Origin: Treponema bryantii
GTDB taxonomy: Bacteria > Spirochaetota > Spirochaetia > Treponematales > Treponemataceae
Length of the DNA: 64,000 nt
Direction of reading: 5' to 3'
Assembly: GCF_900111035.1 (NCBI RefSeq)
Contig: NZ_FOFU01000001.1
Span: 124,001 to 188,000, forward strand
The first letter of the stretch is position 1; each line of letters starts with the position of its first letter. The notes beneath the pieces are model-generated. The model ran no database searches. It was given only the letters and a program-made list of their open reading frames with translations, and had not been told where the DNA came from. Positions 15,570-23,481 of this stretch are shown in pieces. A program made the position numbers and the translations under genes.

Positions 15570-17297
15570 ATGAAGAATCTGAAACGAAAACTTTTTTGCC
15601 TTGCAGCAATGGCAATACTTTCCTGTTCGGTATGGGCACAATCAATTCGTGAATATGTGTGTGTTGTCCATGGTAATCTTTCCAGTGAAAATAAGACCTT
15701 CCTTACAGACTTAAAGGATTCGTTGGAACGTAATGGTTATACTTATTATTCAAAATATATCGGGTCTTTTCTCGAGGGAACTTTTGGTTCTGGATTTATA
15801 TGGTATGCTTCTGACGGTACACCTTATGTTGTAACAAACAGACATGTTGCCGGAAATTATGAAACAGTAAATCTTTCTTTTGAAAATGAGGATGGCTCAG
15901 TTTCTGAATTTAAGGAGATGAAGGTTGTCTTCTCTGATGATGATATTGATATAGCACTTATTTCTTTACCATCAACTTTTAAGAGACCTGGACTCCAGTT
16001 TACTTCTGCAAAGATTAATGATGGTGATGATGTTTTTTCTGCCGGTTTCCCGGGACTTGCCGGAAAGCCTAGCTGGCAGCTTGGAAAAGGTGTTGTATCC
16101 AATTCGTCTGCAAGAATCAAAGAACTTATTGATCCAGAGATTTCTTCAGTAATTCAGCATACAGCACAGATTGATGGTGGAAACTCTGGTGGTCCTCTAC
16201 TTATAAAGGATTCTTCAAGCAAAGCAGGTTATAAGGTTTGCGGTGTAAATACCTGGTCTGCAGCTGCTCGCCAGAATACAAACTTTTCAATTCCTGCAGC
16301 TGCAGTAGAGAAGACTGTAAAATCAAAAATTATCCAGAAGAAAACTGTTACTTTTGATGAACATTCTGTTGCCTTCATAAAAGCCTGCTCGGAAAACGAT
16401 GAATTTACTTCCCTTATGCCATACATTTCAAATTCAATGGTTTCTTCTTATGGAGAAAAAGCATTGAAAGATGTTCTTGCAAAGGCTCCAACTGACGTTC
16501 GTTCTTATGTTTCATATGTTTTTGAAAGTAATCCTCTTATTGGACTCCGCTGTTCACTTGCATATGTGGTATGGTCAAAGATTCATTCAGATTCAGAGAG
16601 AATTGATTTAAAAGAAACTTCAGATGAAGCAACCGGTAAAAAGGTTATATTCAATCGCGGTGATTCTACATTTGAATCATTCTGGATTGAAGATCAGGGA
16701 AGCTGGAGACTTTCGGATTTTGAAGGTGTAACAAAAGATAAAAAACTTTCAAACAAAGAAAAAGCCCGAAATCAATCAGATTCAATCTTTTCGATTGAAG
16801 AGCCATATTTTATGTCTGTATCCGGTGGATACTTCAGAAATATTACTGAGAGTTCAAATAGTTTTATGTTTGATTTCAAGTACAGATTCAATTTTGTATC
16901 GGTTGGTTTTACAGTAATGAAGGATACTCTTACAATGGAGAAAGAATATAATCTATATCCAGAATCTGATAAAAACAGCATTTATGATTTAGGTCTTGTG
17001 GCTGGTCTTCAACTTCCATTAAAAATTGACAGAGTTATAATTATGCCTCTTGTAGAAGGACAGGCCGGTATGATATACAAATCAGGAAGCTCACAATATA
17101 ATTTAGCTCCTTTCTTCTATGGAATTGGTGGAGGAATCGAATTTGCTTATTGTACGGATTTTGGATTTTCTCCATTCCTTGGTGCAAAATATATGGCTAA
17201 TACATATTTTAAAAGAACATCGGGATATGATGACAATATCAAATATTCTACTGGAAACTTTGCAATTTATGCAGGCGTTAAATTTTTTGAGCGCTAA
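15570..17297 (+). CDS. secreted trypsin-like serine protease fused to a beta-barrel-like domain
   Basis: A 575-residue protein with a signal peptide (residues 1-23, cleaved near VWAQ). Residues ~55-270 are a trypsin-like (S1/HtrA-type) protease with a full triad: His92 in TNRHVAG, Asp127 in DIDIAL and Ser206 in GGNSGGPL. Residues ~275-410 are a spacer. Residues ~420-575 are made of alternating aromatic/hydrophobic strands (SVSGGYFRNI, FMFDFKYRFNF, GLVAGLQLPL, YGIGGGIEFAY, FAIYAGVKFFER) ending in an aromatic residue near the C-terminus, as in outer-membrane beta-barrels. There is no PDZ domain. Start ATG 15570 has AAGGAGA upstream. It heads a cluster with a lipoprotein and another exported protein. 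Confidence 0.8.
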   Translation: MKNLKRKLFCLAAMAILSCSVWAQSIREYVCVVHGNLSSENKTFLTDLKDSLERNGYTYYSKYIGSFLEGTFGSGFIWYASDGTPYVVTNRHVAGNYETVNLSFENEDGSVSEFKEMKVVFSDDDIDIALISLPSTFKRPGLQFTSAKINDGDDVFSAGFPGLAGKPSWQLGKGVVSNSSARIKELIDPEISSVIQHTAQIDGGNSGGPLLIKDSSSKAGYKVCGVNTWSAAARQNTNFSIPAAAVEKTVKSKIIQKKTVTFDEHSVAFIKACSENDEFTSLMPYISNSMVSSYGEKALKDVLAKAPTDVRSYVSYVFESNPLIGLRCSLAYVVWSKIHSDSERIDLKETSDEATGKKVIFNRGDSTFESFWIEDQGSWRLSDFEGVTKDKKLSNKEKARNQSDSIFSIEEPYFMSVSGGYFRNITESSNSFMFDFKYRFNFVSVGFTVMKDTLTMEKEYNLYPESDKNSIYDLGLVAGLQLPLKIDRVIIMPLVEGQAGMIYKSGSSQYNLAPFFYGIGGGIEFAYCTDFGFSPFLGAKYMANTYFKRTSGYDDNIKYSTGNFAIYAGVKFFER

Positions 17298-17315
17298 TAA
17301 ATAGGAGTAAAAAAT

Positions 17316-17864
17316 ATGAAGAAAAAACTTTGTTTTTCATTGATTCTGGGTGTCGCAATCCTTTTCTTAACAGGATGTGTGAGTACAAAAGGGCTTTCTT
17401 CTTCTAAGATTAAGAAAGCATGTGCAAATGGTGACTGGCTTAGTCCAAAAGAAGGAACTCTTGTATTTGGTTATTGTGAAGACTGGAATGACTTTTTACA
17501 ACAGAAGCCTGAATTTGGTTATAAATTCTATAATATAAACAGACGAACAGAGTCTACACGTATTCTGCTGATCGAAATCCAGAGTAATGTAACTTTCATT
17601 GAGCCACTCCCTGTTGGTTCAGAATTGAAGCTTTTCAGTAAAACATCACAGAGTGGAAATACAATAACCACAACCTATTATGGTATTGCAGGTGTTGATT
17701 TAGTTTGTAATAAACCAGGCCTTTTATATTATAGTACTACCGGTTATAAGGCTAAAGATGAATTGAGCGCTCTTAAGATGCTTTATAAATATTTTAAGAA
17801 GTCTGGCTCTGAATGGGAGCTTGCTATTCTTGACCGCATGGAGGAACTTAAAAATGAACAATAA
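17316..17864 (+). CDS. putative lipoprotein of unknown function
   Basis: A 182-residue protein with a lipoprotein signal: positive start, hydrophobic core and lipobox LTGC with Cys21. No family recognised. The mature part contains RILLIEIQSNVTFIEPLPVGSELKLF, a beta-rich pattern. The ribosome binding site ATAGGAG lies before ATG 17316. It follows the protease by 18 bases and overlaps the next gene by 11 bases, so the three exported proteins are very probably one operon. Confidence 0.75.
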   Translation: MKKKLCFSLILGVAILFLTGCVSTKGLSSSKIKKACANGDWLSPKEGTLVFGYCEDWNDFLQQKPEFGYKFYNINRRTESTRILLIEIQSNVTFIEPLPVGSELKLFSKTSQSGNTITTTYYGIAGVDLVCNKPGLLYYSTTGYKAKDELSALKMLYKYFKKSGSEWELAILDRMEELKNEQ

Positions 17865-18426
17865 AATTACTGCATTATTTCTGGTAATGATTTTGTGTGT
17901 AGGCTCTGCCTTCGCAGCAGATGCTTCAAAGCCTGTAGAGCCTAAAAAAGGTAGAGTTCTCGTAGTCGGTCAGCTTAAATATAAACATCCGATAGATTTG
18001 GAAGCTAGAAAAGAAGCTTTTACAGCTAAGAAAAACTTACAGGTTGGAAGTTTTATGGATAACTGGTTCCAGCCAGATTTTTCTGAAAAACTTATGGACG
18101 CTGGACTCCCATATCTGGAAGGTTATTTCTATACTGAATTGAAGCCTTCAAAGAAAGGAACTGTACATCTTAATAACTTTACTGCAGGTATATATGGAAA
18201 AGTTAATACCTGGTTCCGATATGAACTTCCGGGTGGAGTAACAATTAATGTTCCAGATGATGCAGTTTATCTTTATATAGGAACTTTCGAATATGATTTG
18301 GATTATGCTTTAAGAGTAGTTGGATTCCAGCATCTTGATAATTACGACAATGCTAAAAAAGAATTGTGTCGTCAATTAGGCAAAGATGTTGAACTCTATC
18401 GTGGTGTAATCACTTTCGACAAATAG
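17854..18426 (+). CDS. exported protein of unknown function
   Basis: A 190-residue protein with a signal peptide (about residues 1-20, cleavage near AFAADA). ATG 17854 is chosen because GGAGG precedes it at about 9 bases and the signal peptide begins there; it overlaps the lipoprotein gene by 11 bases. The mature part has strand-rich stretches (GRVLVVGQLKYKHPIDL, GVTINVPDDAVYLYIGTFEYDLDYALRVV). I do not recognise the family. It is the last gene of the exported-protein operon, followed by a strong hairpin. Confidence 0.7.
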   Translation: MNNKITALFLVMILCVGSAFAADASKPVEPKKGRVLVVGQLKYKHPIDLEARKEAFTAKKNLQVGSFMDNWFQPDFSEKLMDAGLPYLEGYFYTELKPSKKGTVHLNNFTAGIYGKVNTWFRYELPGGVTINVPDDAVYLYIGTFEYDLDYALRVVGFQHLDNYDNAKKELCRQLGKDVELYRGVITFDK

Positions 18427-18431
18427 TTTTT

Positions 18432-18465
18432 TATACGGTGATTAGCCTTGGTTAATCACCGTATA
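18432..18465. repeat. Strong hairpin after the exported-protein operon
   Basis: TATACGGTGATTA (18432-18444) pairs with TAATCACCGTATA (18453-18465). A T run precedes the stem instead of following it, so on neither strand is there a U tail. It may stabilise the mRNA 3' end or terminate weakly. Confidence 0.6.
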
Positions 18466-18469
18466 CCAC

Positions 18470-18498
18470 TTGACTTTAGTCCATTCTCATAATAAAAT
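18470..18498 (+). promoter_or_regulatory. Sigma-70-type promoter of parE
   Basis: TTGACT (18470-18475), 17-base spacer, TAAAAT (18493-18498). GGGTGGGA at 18516-18523 serves as ribosome binding site. Confidence 0.7.
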
Positions 18499-18528
18499 TT
18501 AATAATAACATTTTTGGGTGGGATCAAA

Positions 18529-20790
18529 ATGTCAGAGAAAAAGACTGGACTTTCGGCACGTATTGCCGCAATGCAAGCTGCAGAAGAAGCTGCTGCTAAA
18601 AAATCTTCAACTTCTAAGAAAACAACAACTACAAAATCTGTTGCAAAAACAACCTCAAAAACAACTGCTGCAAAAACTTCGGCTAAAACAACTGCGAAGA
18701 CGACAGCCACAAAGACCTCTGCTAAGACTGCTTCAGCATCTGCCAAAAAAACAACAGCAACTGCAAAAGCAACTTCTACTGCTGCAGTAAAGAAAACTCC
18801 ATCCAAAACGATAACGGCTGTAAAGTCTGCATCAGCAACAAAGGCTTCTGCTGCAAAGACGACCGTTGCTGCAAAAACAACAACATCAGCTCCTGCAAAG
18901 ACTACTGCTGCCGCAGCTAAATCAAAGACAGCAAAAGCTCCTGCTTCACCAGCTGTATATGACGAAGACTCAATTCAACACCTTGAAGGTCTTGAGCATA
19001 TCCGCCTCAGACCAGGTATGTATATCGGTTCCCTCGGTGATGGTTCAAACGAAAATGACGGTATCTACATTCTTCTTAAGGAAGGAATCGATAACTCTGT
19101 CGACGAGTTCTCACAGGGCTTCGGTAAAAAGATTGATATTGAAATTAAAGACGGCCGTGTAAAAATCCGAGACTACGGACGCGGTATTCCACTTGGAAAA
19201 CTTGAAGACTGTGTTTCTAACGTAAACACAGGTGCAAAATATAACAACAACGTATTCAAACAGGCCATCGGTATGAATGGTGTCGGAATCAAAGCAACAA
19301 ATGCGCTTTCTTCTTACTTCCGTGCAGCTTCAATTCGTGATGGAAAAATGGCTGTAGTTGAATTCCAGAAGGGTGAAAAAATCAGCGGTAAAACAGGCGC
19401 TGCAAAGCCTGGTGTTCCAAACGGAACTTACCTTGAGTTTGAACCGGATACAGAACTTTTTGGAAAATACAACTTCAATATGGAGTATGTAGAAAAGAGA
19501 CTCTGGAATTACGCTTATCTTAATCCTGGACTCCTGCTCAAATGTAATGGTCAGGAATATATCAGTCAGAATGGTATTCAGGATCTTCTTGTAAACGAGA
19601 TGGACGGTGAGGGTAAAGCTCTCTATAAAATCTTCAGTTACAAAGGTGAAAACTTAGAGTTTGTTCTTACACATACAAACTCTCTCGATAAATTTGTTTA
19701 TTCTTTCGTAAATGGTCAGAGTACAGAAGACGGTGGTACTCATGTTACTTCTTTCCTCGATGGTGTTACAAAAGGTGTAAACTCATTTTTCAAAAAAGAA
19801 TATGATGAAAAGGATGTCTGTGGTGGACTTATCTGTGCTCTCAAAATTGGACTCGATAATCCTATGTTCACAAGCCAGACAAAAAATAAACTTGGAAACG
19901 TAGAAATCCGGGCTCCAATTATCAAGGAAGTTCAGGCTGCCGTTGATGACTGGCTCCGTCACAATCCTGATGTTGCCGGTGCTCTCGAAGAAAAAATCAT
20001 CAAAAATCAAAAGGCCCGTAATGAAATCAACAGCGTAACAGAAAAGCAGATTCGTGAAGCAGAGAAATCTGTTATGCTCAAGATTCAGAAACTTAAGGAT
20101 TGTCGTTATCATCTTCAGGATGGAGAGAAGGGCGCTAACTCTATGATTTTCATTACTGAGGGAGATTCTGCGACTGGTTCAATGGTCGGCAGCCGCGATG
20201 TTTCTTATCAGGCAATTTTCTCTCTACGCGGTAAGCCGGAAAATATGTATGGCCGTAAGAAATCTGCGCTCTTTGAAAATGAGGAATTGAAAAACCTTAC
20301 CTTCAGTCTTGGTGTTCAGAAAGATATTGAAGGTCTCCGTTACGATAAAATCATCATCGCAACCGATGCCGATAACGACGGTTTCCATATCAGAAATCTT
20401 GTTATGACTTATCTGCTGCTTTTCTTTGAAGAACTTGTTTTGACAGGACATGTTTATATTTTGGAAACTCCGCTTTTCCGCGTTCGAAATAAAACAAAAA
20501 CCGTTTATTGTTACAGTGAAGAGAGCCGTGATAAAGAACTTGCCAAAATGGGAAAATCTGCCGAGGTAACCCGATTCAAGGGACTTGGTGAAATTAACCC
20601 TAGTGAGTTCGGCCAGTTTATTTTCCCTCGTAAAGAAGGTGAAAGTGAAGACAAGGGAATGCATTTGACTCAGGTTACAATACAGTCTCTTAAGAATGTT
20701 CCTCAGGTTCTTAAGTTCTATATGGGTAACAATACTCCGGAACGCCGTGATTTTATTGTACATAATCTTGCAAAAGAAATTGATGCATAA
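18529..20790 (+). CDS. parE: DNA topoisomerase IV subunit B-type protein with histone-like N-terminal tail
   Basis: A 753-residue type IIA topoisomerase ATPase subunit. Residues ~145-330 hold the GHKL ATPase (RLRPGMYIGSLGDG, GIDNSVDEF, DYGRGIP, IGMNGVGIKATNALS). The TOPRIM domain has FITEGDSATGSMVGS and ATDADNDGFHIRNL. EGDSATGS in place of the gyrase EGDSAGGS, and a total core of ~610 residues, favour ParE over GyrB. Residues 1-142 are an unusual tail made almost only of Lys, Thr, Ala and Ser (KTTAKTTATKTSAKTASA and similar), like histone H1 tails. Start ATG 18529 lies 5 bases after GGTGGGAT; a TTG 15 bases upstream is less likely. The partner ParC gene is not in the window. Confidence 0.88.
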   Translation: MSEKKTGLSARIAAMQAAEEAAAKKSSTSKKTTTTKSVAKTTSKTTAAKTSAKTTAKTTATKTSAKTASASAKKTTATAKATSTAAVKKTPSKTITAVKSASATKASAAKTTVAAKTTTSAPAKTTAAAAKSKTAKAPASPAVYDEDSIQHLEGLEHIRLRPGMYIGSLGDGSNENDGIYILLKEGIDNSVDEFSQGFGKKIDIEIKDGRVKIRDYGRGIPLGKLEDCVSNVNTGAKYNNNVFKQAIGMNGVGIKATNALSSYFRAASIRDGKMAVVEFQKGEKISGKTGAAKPGVPNGTYLEFEPDTELFGKYNFNMEYVEKRLWNYAYLNPGLLLKCNGQEYISQNGIQDLLVNEMDGEGKALYKIFSYKGENLEFVLTHTNSLDKFVYSFVNGQSTEDGGTHVTSFLDGVTKGVNSFFKKEYDEKDVCGGLICALKIGLDNPMFTSQTKNKLGNVEIRAPIIKEVQAAVDDWLRHNPDVAGALEEKIIKNQKARNEINSVTEKQIREAEKSVMLKIQKLKDCRYHLQDGEKGANSMIFITEGDSATGSMVGSRDVSYQAIFSLRGKPENMYGRKKSALFENEELKNLTFSLGVQKDIEGLRYDKIIIATDADNDGFHIRNLVMTYLLLFFEELVLTGHVYILETPLFRVRNKTKTVYCYSEESRDKELAKMGKSAEVTRFKGLGEINPSEFGQFIFPRKEGESEDKGMHLTQVTIQSLKNVPQVLKFYMGNNTPERRDFIVHNLAKEIDA

Positions 20791-20810
20791 AATATTAGGG
20801 AGATTTAAAA

Positions 20811-22043
20811 ATGTCAGAAATTGAAAAAAAATTTAAGGGTGAACAAAAATTTAAGTTGCATGTTGAAATGTCGATAAAAAATCCTGATACAACTGGGGAT
20901 AATTTGCCAATAATTTTTTCATGCGAAAATTTAGACATTGACAAGCTGGAATATGCAATAAATAGAATTGTAGAACGTCATGAAAGTTTACGAAGTAATT
21001 ATGTTATAGAGAACGATGTTCTTTTTCAGATTGTAAGAAAATACACTCCTGTAAAAATAAAACGTCTAAGTGAGCCTTATAAAGGAAATTTTTCTAAACC
21101 TTTTGATATAGAAAAAGATTCTCCATTACGATTTGCCGTTTTTGAAAATACAGTATATGCAGATTTTAATCATTCTTTCATTGATGGATTTGGATTGGGA
21201 ATTTTTTTTCATGAATTAAATGATTTTTACATAGGAAAGGACGTAAAATCAAGAATATCCAGAACAGAAGATTTGATTGTTCCCGATGAACTTTATAAAG
21301 TAAACGCTGAATTTTATAAATCATATTTTCCAAAAAACTTAAATAAGACTGTAGTTAAATATGATTTTGAAAATGTAAATCGTCCAGATATTGGTCCTGC
21401 AGAAAATATTTTTTATAATATAGATGATCAGTTTATGAATAAAATTAAAGAGGCTGCCAAATTAAATGGGGTTACTCCAAATAATTTCACAGGTGCGGCT
21501 TTTCATCTGTTGATTGCAATGATGACAAGACAGAATGTTGTATATGTTCAAACAAATGTTTCTTCAAGAAATATGAAGAATTTTAGAAATATAGGTTTGT
21601 ATCTTTCTAGTCTTTTTATGAGATTAATTGTTAATCAGAATGAAACATTAAAGGATTTCTTGAATCAGGAACTAAATGAAACAAAAGATATTTTAAAACA
21701 TCAAGATGTAAAAATATATGATTTGCTTTCCGAGCTTGGCTACAAATGGAATGAAATAACTGATATAGCCTTTGTATATCAGAATAAGATGATTTCTGAT
21801 ATACGTTTGGGAAATCAGATTTGTAAAATTACTCCGATAAATCATACTGATGATTCCTATGGTATTGTCTTATCATTCTTCGCACGTAGCGATGGTGCAG
21901 TTCTACAATTAAATTACCGTTCAGATTTATTCAAGAGGGATACAATGAATCGATTTATCGAGGAATATATAAAGCTCTTAAAAATACAACTTGATAATAC
22001 AGATTTACTAATTTCAGATGTCTTTAAACTTATGAATTATTAG
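20811..22043 (+). CDS. stand-alone condensation-domain-like acyltransferase
   Basis: A 410-residue protein with the fold signature of NRPS condensation domains and alcohol/chloramphenicol acyltransferases. It shows the opening pattern AINRIVERHESLRSNY, PFDIEKDSPLRFAVF, and the active-site motif NHSFIDGFGLGIFF, equivalent to HHxxxDG with the second His and the Asp kept and the first His replaced by Asn. There are no adenylation or carrier domains nearby, so it is a free-standing enzyme, perhaps acylating a lipid, alcohol or amine. The DNA is distinctly more AT-rich than parE and argF on either side, which may mean acquisition. The site AGGGAGA precedes ATG 20811. Confidence 0.7.
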   Translation: MSEIEKKFKGEQKFKLHVEMSIKNPDTTGDNLPIIFSCENLDIDKLEYAINRIVERHESLRSNYVIENDVLFQIVRKYTPVKIKRLSEPYKGNFSKPFDIEKDSPLRFAVFENTVYADFNHSFIDGFGLGIFFHELNDFYIGKDVKSRISRTEDLIVPDELYKVNAEFYKSYFPKNLNKTVVKYDFENVNRPDIGPAENIFYNIDDQFMNKIKEAAKLNGVTPNNFTGAAFHLLIAMMTRQNVVYVQTNVSSRNMKNFRNIGLYLSSLFMRLIVNQNETLKDFLNQELNETKDILKHQDVKIYDLLSELGYKWNEITDIAFVYQNKMISDIRLGNQICKITPINHTDDSYGIVLSFFARSDGAVLQLNYRSDLFKRDTMNRFIEEYIKLLKIQLDNTDLLISDVFKLMNY

Positions 22044-22129
22044 ATTAATGTGACTTAAGAATTTTACTCTAGTTTAATTTTTTTCTTTCTGTTATAATAA
22101 TGCTTTCATAATTGTTTGTGAGGTGTCTT

Positions 22130-23122
22130 ATGGATTTAAAAGGACGCAATTTTCTTACATTAAAAGATTTCTCACCGGCGGAAATTATCGGACTTCTTGA
22201 CCTTGCCGCAGATTTGAAGGAAAAGAAAAAGAAAGGGATTCCTGTGGATATTCACCGCGGAAAAAATATTGCCCTCATCTTTGAAAAGACAAGTACACGA
22301 ACCCGCTGTGCTTTTGAGGTTGCTGCACATGATCTTGGGATCTGTACAACTTATCTTGCAGAAGGCAGTCAGATTGGTAAAAAGGAAAGTATTGCAGATA
22401 CAGCTCGTGTACTCGGCCGTATGTTTGATGGAATCGAATACCGTGGTTTCGAGCAGACACTTGTAGAAGATCTTGCTAAATATTCTGGCGTAGTTGTATG
22501 GAACGGACTTACAAACGAATATCATCCGACACAGATGCTTGCCGATATGCTTACAATTCGTGAACACTTTGGTAAACTTAAGGGACTTAAACTCGTATAC
22601 TTTGGTGATGCACGTTACAATATTGGAAACTCACTCTGTATTGTATGTTCAAAACTTGGTTTGAATCTTACTCTCTGTGCACCAGAAAAATATTTTCCAA
22701 ATAAGGCTCTCGTAGATGAGTGTGAAAAATGGAATCAGGAGAGTGGTGGTTCAATCACTCTTGAAAGTGATGTAGATAAGGCTGCAAAAGATGCAGATAT
22801 TATTTATACTGATGTCTGGGTAAGCATGGGTGAACCAGATGAAATCTGGGCTGAACGAATTAACGACCTTAAGCCTTATCAGGTAAATGCAGAAGTTATG
22901 AAGAAGGCAAAGCCAACTGCAATCTTTATGCATGACCTTCCTTCTTTCCATGATTTGAATACAAAGATTGGAAAAGAGATCGGAGAAAAATTCGGTCTTA
23001 CTGCTATGGAAGTTACAGATGAGGTTTTTGAAAGCAAACAGTCGGTAGTTTTCGATGAAGCTGAAAACCGTATGCATACAATCAAGGCAGTAATTGCTGC
23101 AACTCTCGGTAACAATTTCTAG
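22130..23122 (+). CDS. argF: ornithine carbamoyltransferase with altered HCLP motif
   Basis: A 330-residue transcarbamoylase. The carbamoyl-phosphate loop is [42 protein letters not shown] and the SMG loop in [12 protein letters not shown] identify it as the ornithine type. The C-terminus [28 protein letters not shown] matches the E. coli enzymes closely. The otherwise invariant HCLPA motif reads HDLPS (bases 22931-22945), so the cysteine that contacts ornithine is replaced by aspartate. The codon GAC is clear and in frame. Start ATG 22130 follows GAGGTG. It could act in arginine synthesis or in the arginine deiminase route; no arc or arg genes are adjacent. Confidence 0.88.
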   Translation: MDLKGRNFLTLKDFSPAEIIGLLDLAADLKEKKKKGIPVDIHRGKNIALIFEKTSTRTRCAFEVAAHDLGICTTYLAEGSQIGKKESIADTARVLGRMFDGIEYRGFEQTLVEDLAKYSGVVVWNGLTNEYHPTQMLADMLTIREHFGKLKGLKLVYFGDARYNIGNSLCIVCSKLGLNLTLCAPEKYFPNKALVDECEKWNQESGGSITLESDVDKAAKDADIIYTDVWVSMGEPDEIWAERINDLKPYQVNAEVMKKAKPTAIFMHDLPSFHDLNTKIGKEIGEKFGLTAMEVTDEVFESKQSVVFDEAENRMHTIKAVIAATLGNNF

Positions 23123-23144
23123 CCGAAAAAATAAGGAGACTAAA

Positions 23145-23414
23145 ATGAATGCAATTATTACTGTAGTAGGTTCAGATAAAGTTGGAATTATCGCTAAGGT
23201 TTCTCAGTATCTTTCTGAGCATAAAATCAACATTGCAGATATTACACAGACTATTCTTTCTGGCAATTTTGTAATGATGATGATGGTAGATCTTACAGCT
23301 GCAGATATTGATATTGAAACTCTTCGCTCAAATATGAATTCTCTTGCAACCGATATGGGTGTAGAAATCAACATTATGAACGAGAAAGTATTCTCTGCAA
23401 TGCATCGCGTATAA
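23145..23414 (+). CDS. ACT domain protein (UPF0237 type)
   Basis: An 89-residue protein that is a single ACT domain: AIITVVGSDKVGIIAKVSQYLSEHKINIADI, then a second strand-rich half ending MNEKVFSAMHRV. This matches the UPF0237 (ACT_6) family of small stand-alone ACT proteins, thought to bind amino acids or other small ligands as regulators. Start ATG 23145 with ATAAGGAGACTAAA upstream. It lies 22 bases after argF and is probably co-transcribed, which fits an amino-acid-related role. Confidence 0.85.
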   Translation: MNAIITVVGSDKVGIIAKVSQYLSEHKINIADITQTILSGNFVMMMMVDLTAADIDIETLRSNMNSLATDMGVEINIMNEKVFSAMHRV

Positions 23415-23445
23415 ACTACTGAATATAACAGTTTATTTATTTATT

Positions 23446-23481
23446 TTGCGCCCTGTGCTTTTGTGTGCTATCATATAGTAA
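23446..23481 (+). promoter_or_regulatory. Promoter of the EAL protein gene, leaderless type
   Basis: TTGCGC (23446-23451), 17-base spacer, TATCAT (23469-23474), then 7 bases to ATG 23482. No Shine-Dalgarno sequence is visible. Confidence 0.5.
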
